A program made the position numbers and the translations under genes. From Leptospirillum sp037442005 (lineage in GTDB: Bacteria > Nitrospirota > Leptospirillia > Leptospirillales > Leptospirillaceae), in assembly GCA_037442005.1 (NCBI GenBank), contig JBBIRA010000021.1, forward strand, positions 1 through 29,002: a DNA stretch of 29,002 nucleotides, read 5' to 3'. The notes under the pieces were generated by a model. That model did no database searches. It was not told where the DNA came from and saw only the letters and a program-made list of their open reading frames with translations. Each line of letters begins with the position of its first letter. Within the stretch, counting starts at the first letter, position 1. Shown here piece by piece: positions 1 through 8,653 of the stretch.

Positions 1-847
1 GCATCGACAGAACCTCCACACAACGACCATCATAAACAGATTCATCTCTCCATTTCAGAACGGCCACTTTTAATCCCTGAGCCTCCAGTTTCTTGATCCG
101 TTCAGCCATCTGCCAGGGGGAATGAATTTCAAGAGGGACCGATGGGGCATAATGGGATGGCCGCATTCCAGGAAACCGGAGAGGGGACCTGAGAGATGAA
201 GCGGTCAACACAATCTGCCCCAGTGCTTCCTCCAATGCTTCCACCGGTATGCTGCCGGGACGTAACAGCACCGGGTCTCCGTTCGCCAGACTGATGATGG
301 TCGACTCCACCCCGATCCGGCATGGCCCTCCATCGAGGATAAGACCGGCATTGGCCCCCAGTTCATCGCGCACATGTTCCGCCGTCGTCGGACTCACCCG
401 TCCAAAACGGTTTGCGGAAGGGGCAGCGATCCCTCCACCAAAAGCACTGAGCAATGCTTTTGCCACAGGATGATCAGGAACACGAAGACCGATCGTGTTC
501 TGACCGCCGGTAACTTCCATCGGCACCCTATTATTCTTCGGCAAAATCATCGTCAACGGTCCCGGCCAGAACGTTCTGGCCAGTTCCAGTGCCTGATCTG
601 AAAAACAATCGACCCAATCCTCAATATGGGACAAATCGGCCAGGTGAACGATCAACGGATGCTCAGACGGACGTCCTTTAATCGCGAATATCCTGTTCAC
701 GGCATCGGGGTTGGACGCATCGGCTCCCAGCCCGTACACCGTCTCTGTCGGAAAAACGACTGTGTTCCCCTCCCGCAGGGAATCAACAGCCGCTTGAATA
801 TCCTGTTCGAGTATAATCGCGTCTGCCGCACCGTCCTGCCCGTTCAT
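1..847 (-). CDS. L-threonylcarbamoyladenylate synthase, Sua5/YrdC family (3' part cut by window edge)
   Basis: This enzyme makes threonylcarbamoyl-AMP from threonine, bicarbonate and ATP, the first step of the t6A modification at position 37 of ANN-decoding tRNAs. I translated it directly from the minus strand. The ATG at 847-845 overlaps the ilvD stop as ATGA, and the frame stays open for 282 codons to the window edge. Visible YrdC features are FPTETVYGLGADA (about residues 32-44), KGRPSEHPLIVHL (57-69), the WPGPLT stretch (94-99), AAPSANRFG (141-149) and GVESTI (179-183). After about residue 225 a PGMRPSHYAP linker leads into a further domain. This is the arrangement of long Sua5 proteins rather than the short YrdC/TsaC type. 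The C-terminal Sua5 domain is incomplete here. Coupling to ilvD is by overlap only; no functional link is evident. Confidence 0.93.
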   Translation of the reverse strand, partial: MNGQDGAADAIILEQDIQAAVDSLREGNTVVFPTETVYGLGADASNPDAVNRIFAIKGRPSEHPLIVHLADLSHIEDWVDCFSDQALELARTFWPGPLTMILPKNNRVPMEVTGGQNTIGLRVPDHPVAKALLSAFGGGIAAPSANRFGRVSPTTAEHVRDELGANAGLILDGGPCRIGVESTIISLANGDPVLLRPGSIPVEALEEALGQIVLTASSLRSPLRFPGMRPSHYAPSVPLEIHSPWQMAERIKKLEAQGLKVAVLKWRDESVYDGRCVEVLSM

Positions 848-2517
848 TCCGTCACCGCTCCTTTACTTGCAGAGCTCACCTGTTTTGAATACTTTGCCAG
901 CACACCCCTCTTGTACCTGGGAGCAGGCGGCTTCCAGCGCGCACGCCGTCGGGCGATTTCCTCATCAGGAACATTGAGCGTCAACAATTTGTGTTCGACA
1001 TCGATCGTAATCGAGTCACCCTCACACACCAATGCGATCAGTCCTCCCACCGCCGCTTCCGGACAGACATGTCCCACCACCATGCCATGGGTTCCACCGG
1101 AAAACCTTCCGTCGGTGATCAGACCCACCGACTCTCCCAGTCCTTGTCCCACGAGAGCGGAGGTGGGAGACAGCATCTCCCTCATCCCTGGTCCGCCTTT
1201 TGGACCTTCATAACGAATCACGATCACATCACCTTCATTGATCTTCGAGGAAAGGATTTCCTTCATGCACTCCTCTTCAGAATCGAATACTCTTGCGGGA
1301 CCGGTTATTTCACGCCTCCGGATGCCGGCGACCTTGGCGACGGCCCCTTCCGGGGAGAGGTTTCCTTTGAGAATGGACAGATGCCCTTCCGGAAAGACGG
1401 GGTTGCTCCACGGACGAATCACATCCTGATTTAAAGGCGGAGTGGCGGGAACCCTCCGCAATACTTCGGCAATGGTCTCTCCCGTGACAGTGAGGCAATC
1501 TCCATGCAGACAATCGTGGGCAAGAAGAATTTTCATGACCTGGGGAATCCCCCCGGCACGATGAAGATCCGTCGCCACATACCGACCGAACGGTTTCATA
1601 TCGCAGAGAACAGGAACTCTTTCCCGTATCACCTCGAAATCGTCGATCGTGAGAGGAACCTCTGCCGCATGGGCGATCGCAAGCAGGTGCAATACCGCAT
1701 TCGTGGTGCCCCCAATCGCCATGGTGACCGATATCGCATTTTCAAAGGCGCGCCGCGTCAGAATCTGCCGGGGCAAAATCTGCTTTCTGATCGCATTCAG
1801 CAGAACCTGGGCAGATTGCTCCGCGCTGATCGATTTCTCCTCGTCTTCGCAGGCCATGGTTGAAGATTGGAACAGGCTCATGCCCATCGCCTCGAAGAGT
1901 GACGACATGGTATTGGCCGTATACATTCCTCCGCAGGATCCCACACCCGGACAGGCCCTCCGCTCGATTTCCTGAAGCTCCGTTTCATCGATCCTCTCGG
2001 AGATAAACTCTCCCACAGCTTCAAAGACGCTGACGATGGTAAGATCCTTCTCCTTGTAGTGACCGGGTTTGATCGTTCCGCCATAGACAAAGATCGCCGG
2101 AATATTCAGTCGGGCGATCGCGATCATCGCTCCCGGCATATTCTTGTCACACCCCCCGAATGCAATCACCCCATCCATACTCTGACCGTTACAGACAGTC
2201 TCGATCGAATCGGCAATGACTTCGCGGGAGACCAGCGAATACTTCATCCCTTCGGTTCCCATCGAAATTCCGTCCGATATCGTGATGGTCCCGAAAGTCT
2301 GCGGCATGGCCCCTGACCGATAGAGGACAGTCTCGGCCCTGTCGACAAGTACGCCCAAACCGGCATTGCAGGGGGTAATGGTGCTGTGGGCATTCGCCAG
2401 ACCGACAATCGCTTTATCAAAATCCTGATCGCCAAATCCGACAGCCCGAAGCAGCGCCCGGTTAGGCGACCGCTGGACACCCCCGGTGATGATTCGGCTT
2501 CTCCTGTTGTCTACCAC
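844..2517 (-). CDS. ilvD: dihydroxy-acid dehydratase
   Basis: IlvD dehydrates 2,3-dihydroxy-isovalerate and 2,3-dihydroxy-3-methylvalerate to the 2-keto acids, the common third step of valine, isoleucine, leucine and pantothenate synthesis in the cytosol. The three cysteines expected to hold the Fe-S cluster are present: TPCNAG, GGCDKNMPG and GSCGGMYTANTMSS (C59, C132 and C204 counted from the ATG at 2544). The C-terminal TDGRFSGGTHG signature is also there. The longest frame opens at ATG 2544 but has no ribosome site. GTG at 2517 sits six bases after AGGAGG and gives 557 residues, the usual family length, so I chose it. The stop overlaps the next gene by four bases (ATGA). A hairpin after the upstream chemoreceptor gene suggests ilvD may have its own transcription. 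Confidence 0.95.
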   Translation of the reverse strand: MVDNRRSRIITGGVQRSPNRALLRAVGFGDQDFDKAIVGLANAHSTITPCNAGLGVLVDRAETVLYRSGAMPQTFGTITISDGISMGTEGMKYSLVSREVIADSIETVCNGQSMDGVIAFGGCDKNMPGAMIAIARLNIPAIFVYGGTIKPGHYKEKDLTIVSVFEAVGEFISERIDETELQEIERRACPGVGSCGGMYTANTMSSLFEAMGMSLFQSSTMACEDEEKSISAEQSAQVLLNAIRKQILPRQILTRRAFENAISVTMAIGGTTNAVLHLLAIAHAAEVPLTIDDFEVIRERVPVLCDMKPFGRYVATDLHRAGGIPQVMKILLAHDCLHGDCLTVTGETIAEVLRRVPATPPLNQDVIRPWSNPVFPEGHLSILKGNLSPEGAVAKVAGIRRREITGPARVFDSEEECMKEILSSKINEGDVIVIRYEGPKGGPGMREMLSPTSALVGQGLGESVGLITDGRFSGGTHGMVVGHVCPEAAVGGLIALVCEGDSITIDVEHKLLTLNVPDEEIARRRARWKPPAPRYKRGVLAKYSKQVSSASKGAVTE

Positions 2518-2591
2518 CAATCTCCTCCCGCATTCGTTTCTCATTGAAAGAATTTCTGCCGGGGCACACCCTTTTCAGAACAATCAAACCG

Positions 2592-2614
2592 GACTCCTCC
2601 CTCCGGAAAGAGTC
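2592..2614 (-). terminator. stem-loop after chemoreceptor gene, possible weak terminator
   Basis: Reading the minus strand, GACTCTTTCC pairs with GGGAGGAGTC around a GGA loop. This gives about ten pairs including two G-T wobbles, starting inside the stop codon of the upstream gene. The following bases (CGGTTTGATTGTTC) are only moderately T-rich, so this is a weak intrinsic terminator at best. It lies between the chemoreceptor gene and ilvD. Confidence 0.4.
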
Positions 2615-3530
2615 AGCCGTTCTGGAGGGCTTCCACCAGCGAACGAATACTCCCCGCCACTTCGCCCAGTCCGTCGAAGCTTCGATCCGCCTCACTGGCG
2701 ATCCCCCGGACCTGTTCGATCAACCCGCTATTCAAAACGGACTGACGGGCAATCAGATCCATGGCTTCGGTAATGGCCCGGATGTTCTGGGTGATTTCCC
2801 GGGTTGCCTCCTGAACACGCTGGGCCAATTTACTGACCTCCTCCGCCACAACGGAGAAACCGCGTCCATTTTCTCCCGCCCTAGCCGCCTCGATGGCGGC
2901 ATTCAGCGACAGAAGGCTCGTCTGCGAAGCGATCTCCCGGATGATTCCGACGATCTTGTTGATCTCAGTGACCTTCCCGGTCAGGTTTTGAATCGAGTTT
3001 TTGAACAGGGAATTGGTTTCAAGAACCTCCGCCATCTTGCCGTTGACTCCCGCAATCGCCTGTTCTCCCTCATGGATTTTCCCCAGGAGTTCGCCGCTAA
3101 CGACGACCAGCTTCCCGTCCATCTCGATCTGGCTGGTGATATTCCGGGCATTCTTGACAATCTGGACCACCTGCCCCCTGGCATTGGCAATCGGGGTATA
3201 TTCCGCATCGAGCCATATCGTCTTGCCGTTTCGGTCCATCCGTTCGACAATGCCCTTCTTCAGGGCCCCCTTTCCCAGACGGTTCCAAAACTCCTGATAT
3301 TCTGCCGTTCGGATGTACTCCGGCTTGCACAGGACCCGATGATGCTGTCCAACCAGCTCTTGCCGGGTATAGCCCACCGTTTTCAGAAACCGCTCATTCG
3401 CATCGAGAATGATCCCTTCCGGCGTAAACTCAATGATCGCCGTGGTACGGTTGATCGCCGCCCAGAGTGTTTCCAGTTCATCAAGGCGTTCTTTTTGGTC
3501 CCGGGAGAGATTCGGGCGGTCCTCGTTCAA
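2613..3530 (-). CDS. soluble PAS-domain methyl-accepting chemotaxis protein
   Basis: A 305-residue receptor with no membrane segment, so it should sit in the cytoplasm and signal to CheA/CheW. Residues about 20-132 form a PAS domain of the Aer/BdlA kind: NRTTAIIEF, GYTRQELVGQHHR and FWNRLGKG are visible. Residues about 150-305 form a short coiled-coil MCP signalling domain. Its hairpin tip is well conserved (IASQTSLLSLNAAIEAARAGE, roughly 200-220, then GRGFSVVAEEV). I see no C-terminal CheR/CheB tether pentapeptide. The start is TTG at 3530 with GAGGAA seven bases upstream. It follows the DUF6671 gene by 25 bases and is probably co-transcribed with the dab genes, which makes an inorganic-carbon or redox signal a possible but unproven stimulus. 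The bound cofactor, if any, cannot be read from sequence. Confidence 0.88.
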   Translation of the reverse strand: MNEDRPNLSRDQKERLDELETLWAAINRTTAIIEFTPEGIILDANERFLKTVGYTRQELVGQHHRVLCKPEYIRTAEYQEFWNRLGKGALKKGIVERMDRNGKTIWLDAEYTPIANARGQVVQIVKNARNITSQIEMDGKLVVVSGELLGKIHEGEQAIAGVNGKMAEVLETNSLFKNSIQNLTGKVTEINKIVGIIREIASQTSLLSLNAAIEAARAGENGRGFSVVAEEVSKLAQRVQEATREITQNIRAITEAMDLIARQSVLNSGLIEQVRGIASEADRSFDGLGEVAGSIRSLVEALQNG

Positions 3531-3555
3531 GATCGTTTCCTCGCGTTAAAAATGG

Positions 3556-4434
3556 TCAGGGATTGCAACGGTCACACCAGACCGGATCGGCATATTCCTC
3601 CCGTTTCTTCGTCTCCCTGTAGTTGCATTTGAGACAACCATAAATGTACTTCTGTATCTGCCGGGTCGGAGACAGGCAGTATTGACAAGGCAAACCGGGC
3701 TGATTCTCCAGGATCCAGAAGCCAGGCAACGCGCAATCGGGGCAAAACGAGGACAGTTTCTTCGCCAGATCCTCGGTCGCAAGCCGGATGTTTCCCATTC
3801 TCGAGGGGTTGGCATGGGCACGCAGGTCCGTTTCAATAAAGATCCGGCCATTGGACGATTCGCCAAAAGCCCAGTCCATGGAAGCCTCAAGAGAAGGCCA
3901 GTCGGACAATCCTTTCCGAATGCGGGGATCCTCTTTCCCTTCAGGCCTTACGACCAGCTGCTGAAGGGGAAAATCGATCTTTTTGGCAAAGCTCACTCCA
4001 TCCTCCCGGCAATCAATCAGGGCGTGTTCAAAAACAGCCGTTCCCTGAGAGAGGCCGACAACTTCCAGGTCATGCTCATCATCAATAAAAACAACGATCT
4101 CGACATTCCAGGGGATCAGCCCCGAATACGGGTCCGGGCCGAACGATCCCTCGCTGGCAACACCCAGTCCCAACCCTGAGAGCTCCATGCCGATGCGGGC
4201 TTTCTTTCGGGCGGTATCAAGCTGTTTTTCCTGTCTGGGGATCTCCCGCGTAAAGGTTCCCAGAAGATCCGTATCGTATCCGGTCACGCGTTCAACACGG
4301 CAGAAGAGGCTCCGGTTCAATACAGGAGCGATGGCAAACTCCTTTCCATGCTGTGTCAGCAAGGCAACGGACTTCCCTTCATAGAAAGTCCGTTGCAAAT
4401 CTCTCGACCTTGAAGTTTCAGCAGCCTTTTCCAT
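3556..4434 (-). CDS. DUF6671-type protein with C-terminal zinc ribbons
   Basis: I recognise the family pattern of DUF6671, whose function is not known to me. Family-like segments, numbered from the upstream ATG at 4452, are YEGKSVALLTQHGKEFAIAP (24-43), DTDLLGTFTRE (60-70), ASEGSFGPDP (99-108) and ETDLRAHANPSRM (207-219). The C-terminal 65 residues carry four CxxC pairs (C237/C240, C256/C259, C273/C276, C293/C296), enough ligands for two zinc ions. There are no membrane segments or signal peptide. I place the start at ATG 4434, eight bases after GGAGG, giving 292 residues; the ATG at 4452 has poorer spacing. It lies 77 bases downstream of dabA across a region full of inverted repeats and just before a chemoreceptor gene. 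A role tied to inorganic-carbon uptake is inference from position only. Confidence 0.75.
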   Translation of the reverse strand: MEKAAETSRSRDLQRTFYEGKSVALLTQHGKEFAIAPVLNRSLFCRVERVTGYDTDLLGTFTREIPRQEKQLDTARKKARIGMELSGLGLGVASEGSFGPDPYSGLIPWNVEIVVFIDDEHDLEVVGLSQGTAVFEHALIDCREDGVSFAKKIDFPLQQLVVRPEGKEDPRIRKGLSDWPSLEASMDWAFGESSNGRIFIETDLRAHANPSRMGNIRLATEDLAKKLSSFCPDCALPGFWILENQPGLPCQYCLSPTRQIQKYIYGCLKCNYRETKKREEYADPVWCDRCNP

Positions 4435-4452
4435 CGCGATTCCCTCCACCAT

Positions 4453-4511
4453 TCCCCCTGTACGGGGGGATTTTTCCGGAAAAGGAATCCGGATTGTCCC
4501 CCCAGGGGAAA
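4453..4511 (-). promoter_or_regulatory. inverted-repeat cluster between dabA and DUF6671 gene
   Basis: On the minus strand this short gap holds a run of six G (4503-4498), the palindrome TTTTCCGGAAAA, a run of six C (4469-4464) and a run of five G (4458-4454). The C run can pair with the near G run, as a hairpin with loop GTACA just before the ribosome site of the next gene. It can alternatively pair with the far G run. The two pairings exclude each other. Read on the plus strand, the near hairpin is followed by TTTTT (4471-4475), the form of an intrinsic terminator facing away from every local gene. Confidence 0.45.
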
Positions 4512-7007
4512 TCAGCCACCTTCAACGACTTTTTCCCACTTCTTATCTGTGCAGCGATGGTAGATCTGTCCATCGTCATCGATCTGGAAAAAGTAAATCC
4601 ACTCATTCTCGATCAGATTCCGGACCAGTTCATGGCGGGCAATCACATCATCAATGGCTGTTTTCGGCGCCTCAATCACGACATTCAGCCGCACTGGCTC
4701 ATGGATCCAGCGTTCTCCATCGTGCAGGGACTGCATTGCCAGACCGACCCTTAAATCCCCTCCATTGCCTTCAAGGACACCGATCGACCCCCCCACCACA
4801 TTGTGAAGGACCTTGTTCCCGCTCCCGAAGCGTCTGTTGTCAACAACAGATCCGTAATACTGCATGTTGATCCAGTTTCCCACGACCATCGGAGCGGTCA
4901 TGATCAGCTGGAGTGTGGCGAAGGATTTGTCTTCATGCCAGTTGTAGTCATGCAGGAAAGAACGCCCCTGGAGATTGAGGTTGACGGTTCTTGCCCGTGG
5001 AGCGGCGATAAAGGCCGCATTTCCGGCCAATGCCCATTCCGGCCGTACCTGAGCCCAGTCCCGTGTACGAACGATCATATCTTCCCGGACTTCTTGGGGA
5101 GTCAGATCTCCCGTTCCCAGAAACACGGACCGTTCCATCCGGGTCATTTCTCCCGCTGAAGCCAGCCATTGACGAAGCGTGGCCAGATCTTCCCGATGAG
5201 ACGAAGGGAGCAGGTCCGTATCGAACAGTTGCACCTCATCGGTCGTCGTGTCATGCAACCCGGCCACAAAGAAAGTATCGGAAGGGATGTGGATCCCCTT
5301 TTCCTTTGCGAGTCCGCTCCGGGTCTTCGGATCGTTCAGTAATGTCGCGGCAATTCTGGCGCTGGCCTCGCCCGTCTGCCCTGCACACGCCCCGCAATCG
5401 AGTCCTGTCGCCTGAGGGTTGTTGACGGTCGTACTGCCGTGTCCGGCCAAGAGAACCAATCGTCCGAAGTTTTTGGTCATCCCCATGTTACTGAGGGCAA
5501 ATTCCGCCACTTGAGCCCTGTCTTTTTCCGGAATTCCCGTTGCCGCGACCAGTCCGTCCTTTCCTCCGGGAACAGAGGCCAACTGCGGGGCTAACCGGCT
5601 ATGCTCACCCGGAGAAAGCCCTTTCCTGTCCGGGTGATGAACCGTTCGACTCCATCCCATACTATCCCCTACGAGCTTTCCGGCAGACAGCAACCCGAAC
5701 GACTCGACAAAAGAAAAGCACGAAGAGGCTGAAGTCTTGAACGTTTTCCAGCCATGGGATGCCCTGATACGGTGCTGCCGGGCGGAGACCAACTGCTCCG
5801 CTTTCCCGGTATCCGCACCATGAGGGTATTCCCGGATGCGGTAGGAGGGGTTGAACAGGATCGGCAGATGACCCTTCGCTTCCGCAGCGCCAAGGGGAAG
5901 AAACTCCACCAGAACGCCGAAGAACCCGGCAAACCCCAGCGTCTGGACACTCCCCCGGGAGACTGTTTCAAGGGCCCGCCGGAAGATCTCGGAACGCACA
6001 TCGATACAGAATACTGCCTGGACAGCGGGGCGACTCTCGACACCAGCGGAGTCTCCGCCCTTTTTAAGCGCCCCCATCAGTTCACGCTGGTAACCGATTT
6101 CAAACGCCGTCTGCAACACCCAATCGACCTTCTCCGACTCCCCGGAAACGGATTCTCCCGGAAAAGAAAAAAGCGATTGCTGCCATTGCTTTTTGAGCGT
6201 CTCCGAGGCGCGAAGTCTGTAAAGCAGGAGATCCCAGGCAAGGCGCACTGCCAGAAGGTCCCGGAGAGTATCGTCAAAACCGCTCTTGAGCTCGGCCTGC
6301 CAACGCTGGTATCGGGCCCATCCGGCCCATCCGCCGACCGATAACAGGGCAGCGTGGAGGTAATCGTCCATCGTTTCCCCTGTCACCCCGAGCTCTTCGA
6401 CGGCCATGGTGATGCACCCCTGCGGGGTTCTCGGCAACGCCATGACCGCTTCGGAAAAGCCTCTCAGCCCCATCATCCAGGCCGTCTTGTCGAGCCGGCA
6501 AAACTCGAGCCATCCCTGGTACAGAGACTTCCCTCTCCATGGCATCGGCCACAAGGCCTGCCCCTCATCGAAGTAGCCTGCGCAATAATGGCTGATCCGT
6601 TCGACGACAAAGGCTGACCAATCCCGGTGCTCGATTTCATCAAGCACGTTTGCGACAAGCCGGAATGGAACAGAAACCTTCGAGGAACCCGAGGCCATCA
6701 GGTGCTCAAAAGCGCCAAGATCCCAAGGGCTCCCCAACTTCCAAAGTGCCAGGGACAAGTCAGAGGAGGAGATTCTCCCGCTGCGGATTTGTTCCCGGTA
6801 GTACGCGCGGGGCATGGTCAGCCCCACACCGGTGATTCTCCGGAGAGTCTTGTCCGCCTCCCAGAAAGGCTGGTCACCAAGACCGAAATAGGGGTTGACC
6901 GCCACAAAACTCTTGAGTGGCCACAAGGGAGCGATCCGCTGGCAAGCCTTCTCTACTTTTTTTGACAGGTTCGCATCATATCGTTCGTGCAGTTCGAGCG
7001 TTTTCAT
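4512..7007 (-). CDS. dabA: inorganic carbon transporter subunit DabA (DUF2309)
   Basis: DabA is the large soluble or peripheral subunit of a two-gene energy-coupled inorganic-carbon accumulation system. It is thought to act like a vectorial carbonic anhydrase, converting CO2 to bicarbonate on the cytoplasmic face, driven by cation flow through DabB. The 831-residue protein carries the family's carbonic-anhydrase-like zinc site: FCIDVRSE gives C334 and D336, AGHGS gives H523, and GLDCGACAG gives C538. These correspond to the C-D-H-C ligands described for the Halothiobacillus protein. SCFSFVE (429-435) and the N-terminal FVAVNPYFG are also family-like. The ATG overlaps the dabB stop as ATGA and AGAGAGG lies just upstream, so translation is probably coupled. 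No truncation is seen. Confidence 0.95.
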   Translation of the reverse strand: MKTLELHERYDANLSKKVEKACQRIAPLWPLKSFVAVNPYFGLGDQPFWEADKTLRRITGVGLTMPRAYYREQIRSGRISSSDLSLALWKLGSPWDLGAFEHLMASGSSKVSVPFRLVANVLDEIEHRDWSAFVVERISHYCAGYFDEGQALWPMPWRGKSLYQGWLEFCRLDKTAWMMGLRGFSEAVMALPRTPQGCITMAVEELGVTGETMDDYLHAALLSVGGWAGWARYQRWQAELKSGFDDTLRDLLAVRLAWDLLLYRLRASETLKKQWQQSLFSFPGESVSGESEKVDWVLQTAFEIGYQRELMGALKKGGDSAGVESRPAVQAVFCIDVRSEIFRRALETVSRGSVQTLGFAGFFGVLVEFLPLGAAEAKGHLPILFNPSYRIREYPHGADTGKAEQLVSARQHRIRASHGWKTFKTSASSCFSFVESFGLLSAGKLVGDSMGWSRTVHHPDRKGLSPGEHSRLAPQLASVPGGKDGLVAATGIPEKDRAQVAEFALSNMGMTKNFGRLVLLAGHGSTTVNNPQATGLDCGACAGQTGEASARIAATLLNDPKTRSGLAKEKGIHIPSDTFFVAGLHDTTTDEVQLFDTDLLPSSHREDLATLRQWLASAGEMTRMERSVFLGTGDLTPQEVREDMIVRTRDWAQVRPEWALAGNAAFIAAPRARTVNLNLQGRSFLHDYNWHEDKSFATLQLIMTAPMVVGNWINMQYYGSVVDNRRFGSGNKVLHNVVGGSIGVLEGNGGDLRVGLAMQSLHDGERWIHEPVRLNVVIEAPKTAIDDVIARHELVRNLIENEWIYFFQIDDDGQIYHRCTDKKWEKVVEGG

Positions 7008-8653
7008 GGTTTTACCTCTCTTGACTGGATAGTCCCGGATCTCAACATTGTCCCCGCGCTTGTACTCGGAGCGGGGGTCCCCAACATTCGGTTCAGGATG
7101 ATATCGACATACAAACCGTTGTAGAGATGGACATAAACGGCCCTTGCAAACGGGCTTTCAAGAATTCTCGTCATCAACACCTGAACAAGCAGGAGGGCGA
7201 AGAAAACAATGACAATCAATACCAGGATCCCCTCCTGTACCGGTCCTGCGGGAAGCGCAGGCTGAGGCAGGCTCGTCCCGAGAATCTTGGCAATGACCCA
7301 GTGAAGGCCGAAGTAAGAGGACACGACCAGCGTACTGAGTCCCGTCATCTGGGCGAACAGGAAGCCGGCACCCGCATGGCTATGGAACGACTGGAGAATT
7401 AAAAGGGTAATGGCGATGACAAGTATCCCTCCAAGAACCATCAGATCCGGTTGTTGGCCGAATTCCACGCCGAACGCCTTGCCGATCCCGAACGTGATCA
7501 AAATGGAGACCGACAACCCCATCAGGACCCCCCATAAGGGAATGGGACGGGAAACCTCAGGAAGCGGGGGAGTCCGGAAGTGGTCGACCACACTGCCCGA
7601 CGCCAGAAAAGCGTGTGCCTTGTAAACCGAATGGGCGACAATGTGAATGACGGCGATGCTGTACAGACCCAAGCCGCATTCCATGAGCATGAATCCCATC
7701 TGGGCGCAGGTCGAATACGCCAGCGACTCCTTGATATTGGTCTCCACCATCATCATCAGTGAGGCGACCACGATGGAAAGAAGGCCAACCAGAACCAGCG
7801 TATCCATGGCCCAATCAAGCCGGGAAATGATCGGGCTCGTCCGGAGAAGCAGGAATGTCCCCGTATAGATGATTCCGGCATGCAGAAGGGCCGACACCGG
7901 GGTCGGCGCCTCCATGACCTGAATAAGCCATCCATGAAAAGGAAACTGGGCACTTTTCAGGATCGCGCTCAAGACGATCAGACCTCCGGCAATCGCCAGG
8001 GATTGCGGCAAAACTCCGTTGGACAGACCCATCACATGGGCAATCGAGTTGAAGTCCGAAAGGTTCAGCGTCTTGGCAATAAGCCCGAACGCTCCAAAAA
8101 GGCTGATGTCCGAGAGACGGTGGAGAAAAAACTTTTTTCGGGCAGCAAGCACCGCTCCGGGACGATCGGGATAAAACGCCAGAAGCTTGTGCAGAAACAG
8201 ACTGGTCGCAATCCAGGAAATCAGGAATGCCCAGATGTTTCCCACCACAATCAGCGTAAAAAAGGCGCCTAACGTCAGACTGAGCCATCGATGGAACCGG
8301 CCTTCATGATCGTCACCATCCATATACGTCACCGAGTAACGGGCGACAATCATGCCGACGAAAGAAACCAGCAACAGCATGATGACGGTGACGGGATTGA
8401 CGTCCGTATTGATCGCAAGCGAACCGAACCCGTTCGGGAGCGGAATCGAAAAATAGGTCTCGGATAGCCTTAAGTTCAGCCCGTAGGTCACCGCGGCCCC
8501 GATGGCCAGGAGAAGAGAAAACCAGGTAGCCAGTCCTGTCGCCCGCCTGATCAACCGGGCATGGCCGTCAGCACCGACCCCCAATAGAAGGCCAACCAGC
8601 AGGAGGGGCCAAGGAACGACCAACATGAGTTCAGAAGTGAGATTGCCAGCCAT
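7004..8653 (-). CDS. dabB: DabB, NuoL/MrpA-like proton-conducting membrane subunit
   Basis: This is the membrane partner of DabA, from the complex I antiporter-like (NuoL/NADH dehydrogenase subunit 5) superfamily. It would supply the cation flux that powers CO2 hydration by DabA. About a dozen or more hydrophobic helices span the protein. The core signature KSAQFPFHGWLIQVMEAPTP followed by VSALLHAG includes the conserved lysine used for proton translocation in this superfamily. SLFLHKLLAFYPDRPGA is the DabB-type variant of the segment before it. The longest frame starts at ATG 8719, but ATG 8653 has GGAGG five bases upstream and puts the first helix at the N-terminus, so I use 549 residues. 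No other complex I genes are nearby, which excludes a respiratory nuo operon. It is the first gene of the cluster, behind a 245-base control region. Confidence 0.93.
   Translation of the reverse strand: MAGNLTSELMLVVPWPLLLVGLLLGVGADGHARLIRRATGLATWFSLLLAIGAAVTYGLNLRLSETYFSIPLPNGFGSLAINTDVNPVTVIMLLLVSFVGMIVARYSVTYMDGDDHEGRFHRWLSLTLGAFFTLIVVGNIWAFLISWIATSLFLHKLLAFYPDRPGAVLAARKKFFLHRLSDISLFGAFGLIAKTLNLSDFNSIAHVMGLSNGVLPQSLAIAGGLIVLSAILKSAQFPFHGWLIQVMEAPTPVSALLHAGIIYTGTFLLLRTSPIISRLDWAMDTLVLVGLLSIVVASLMMMVETNIKESLAYSTCAQMGFMLMECGLGLYSIAVIHIVAHSVYKAHAFLASGSVVDHFRTPPLPEVSRPIPLWGVLMGLSVSILITFGIGKAFGVEFGQQPDLMVLGGILVIAITLLILQSFHSHAGAGFLFAQMTGLSTLVVSSYFGLHWVIAKILGTSLPQPALPAGPVQEGILVLIVIVFFALLLVQVLMTRILESPFARAVYVHLYNGLYVDIILNRMLGTPAPSTSAGTMLRSGTIQSREVKP

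Noticed and set aside
2544..3632. 362-codon plus-strand open frame
   Set aside because: It lies antisense across the chemoreceptor gene, whose protein is clearly recognisable; long antisense frames are expected in GC-rich DNA.
7004..8653. Respiratory complex I subunit NuoL
   Set aside because: No other nuo genes are nearby and it is coupled to dabA; the segment before the lysine helix has the DabB form.
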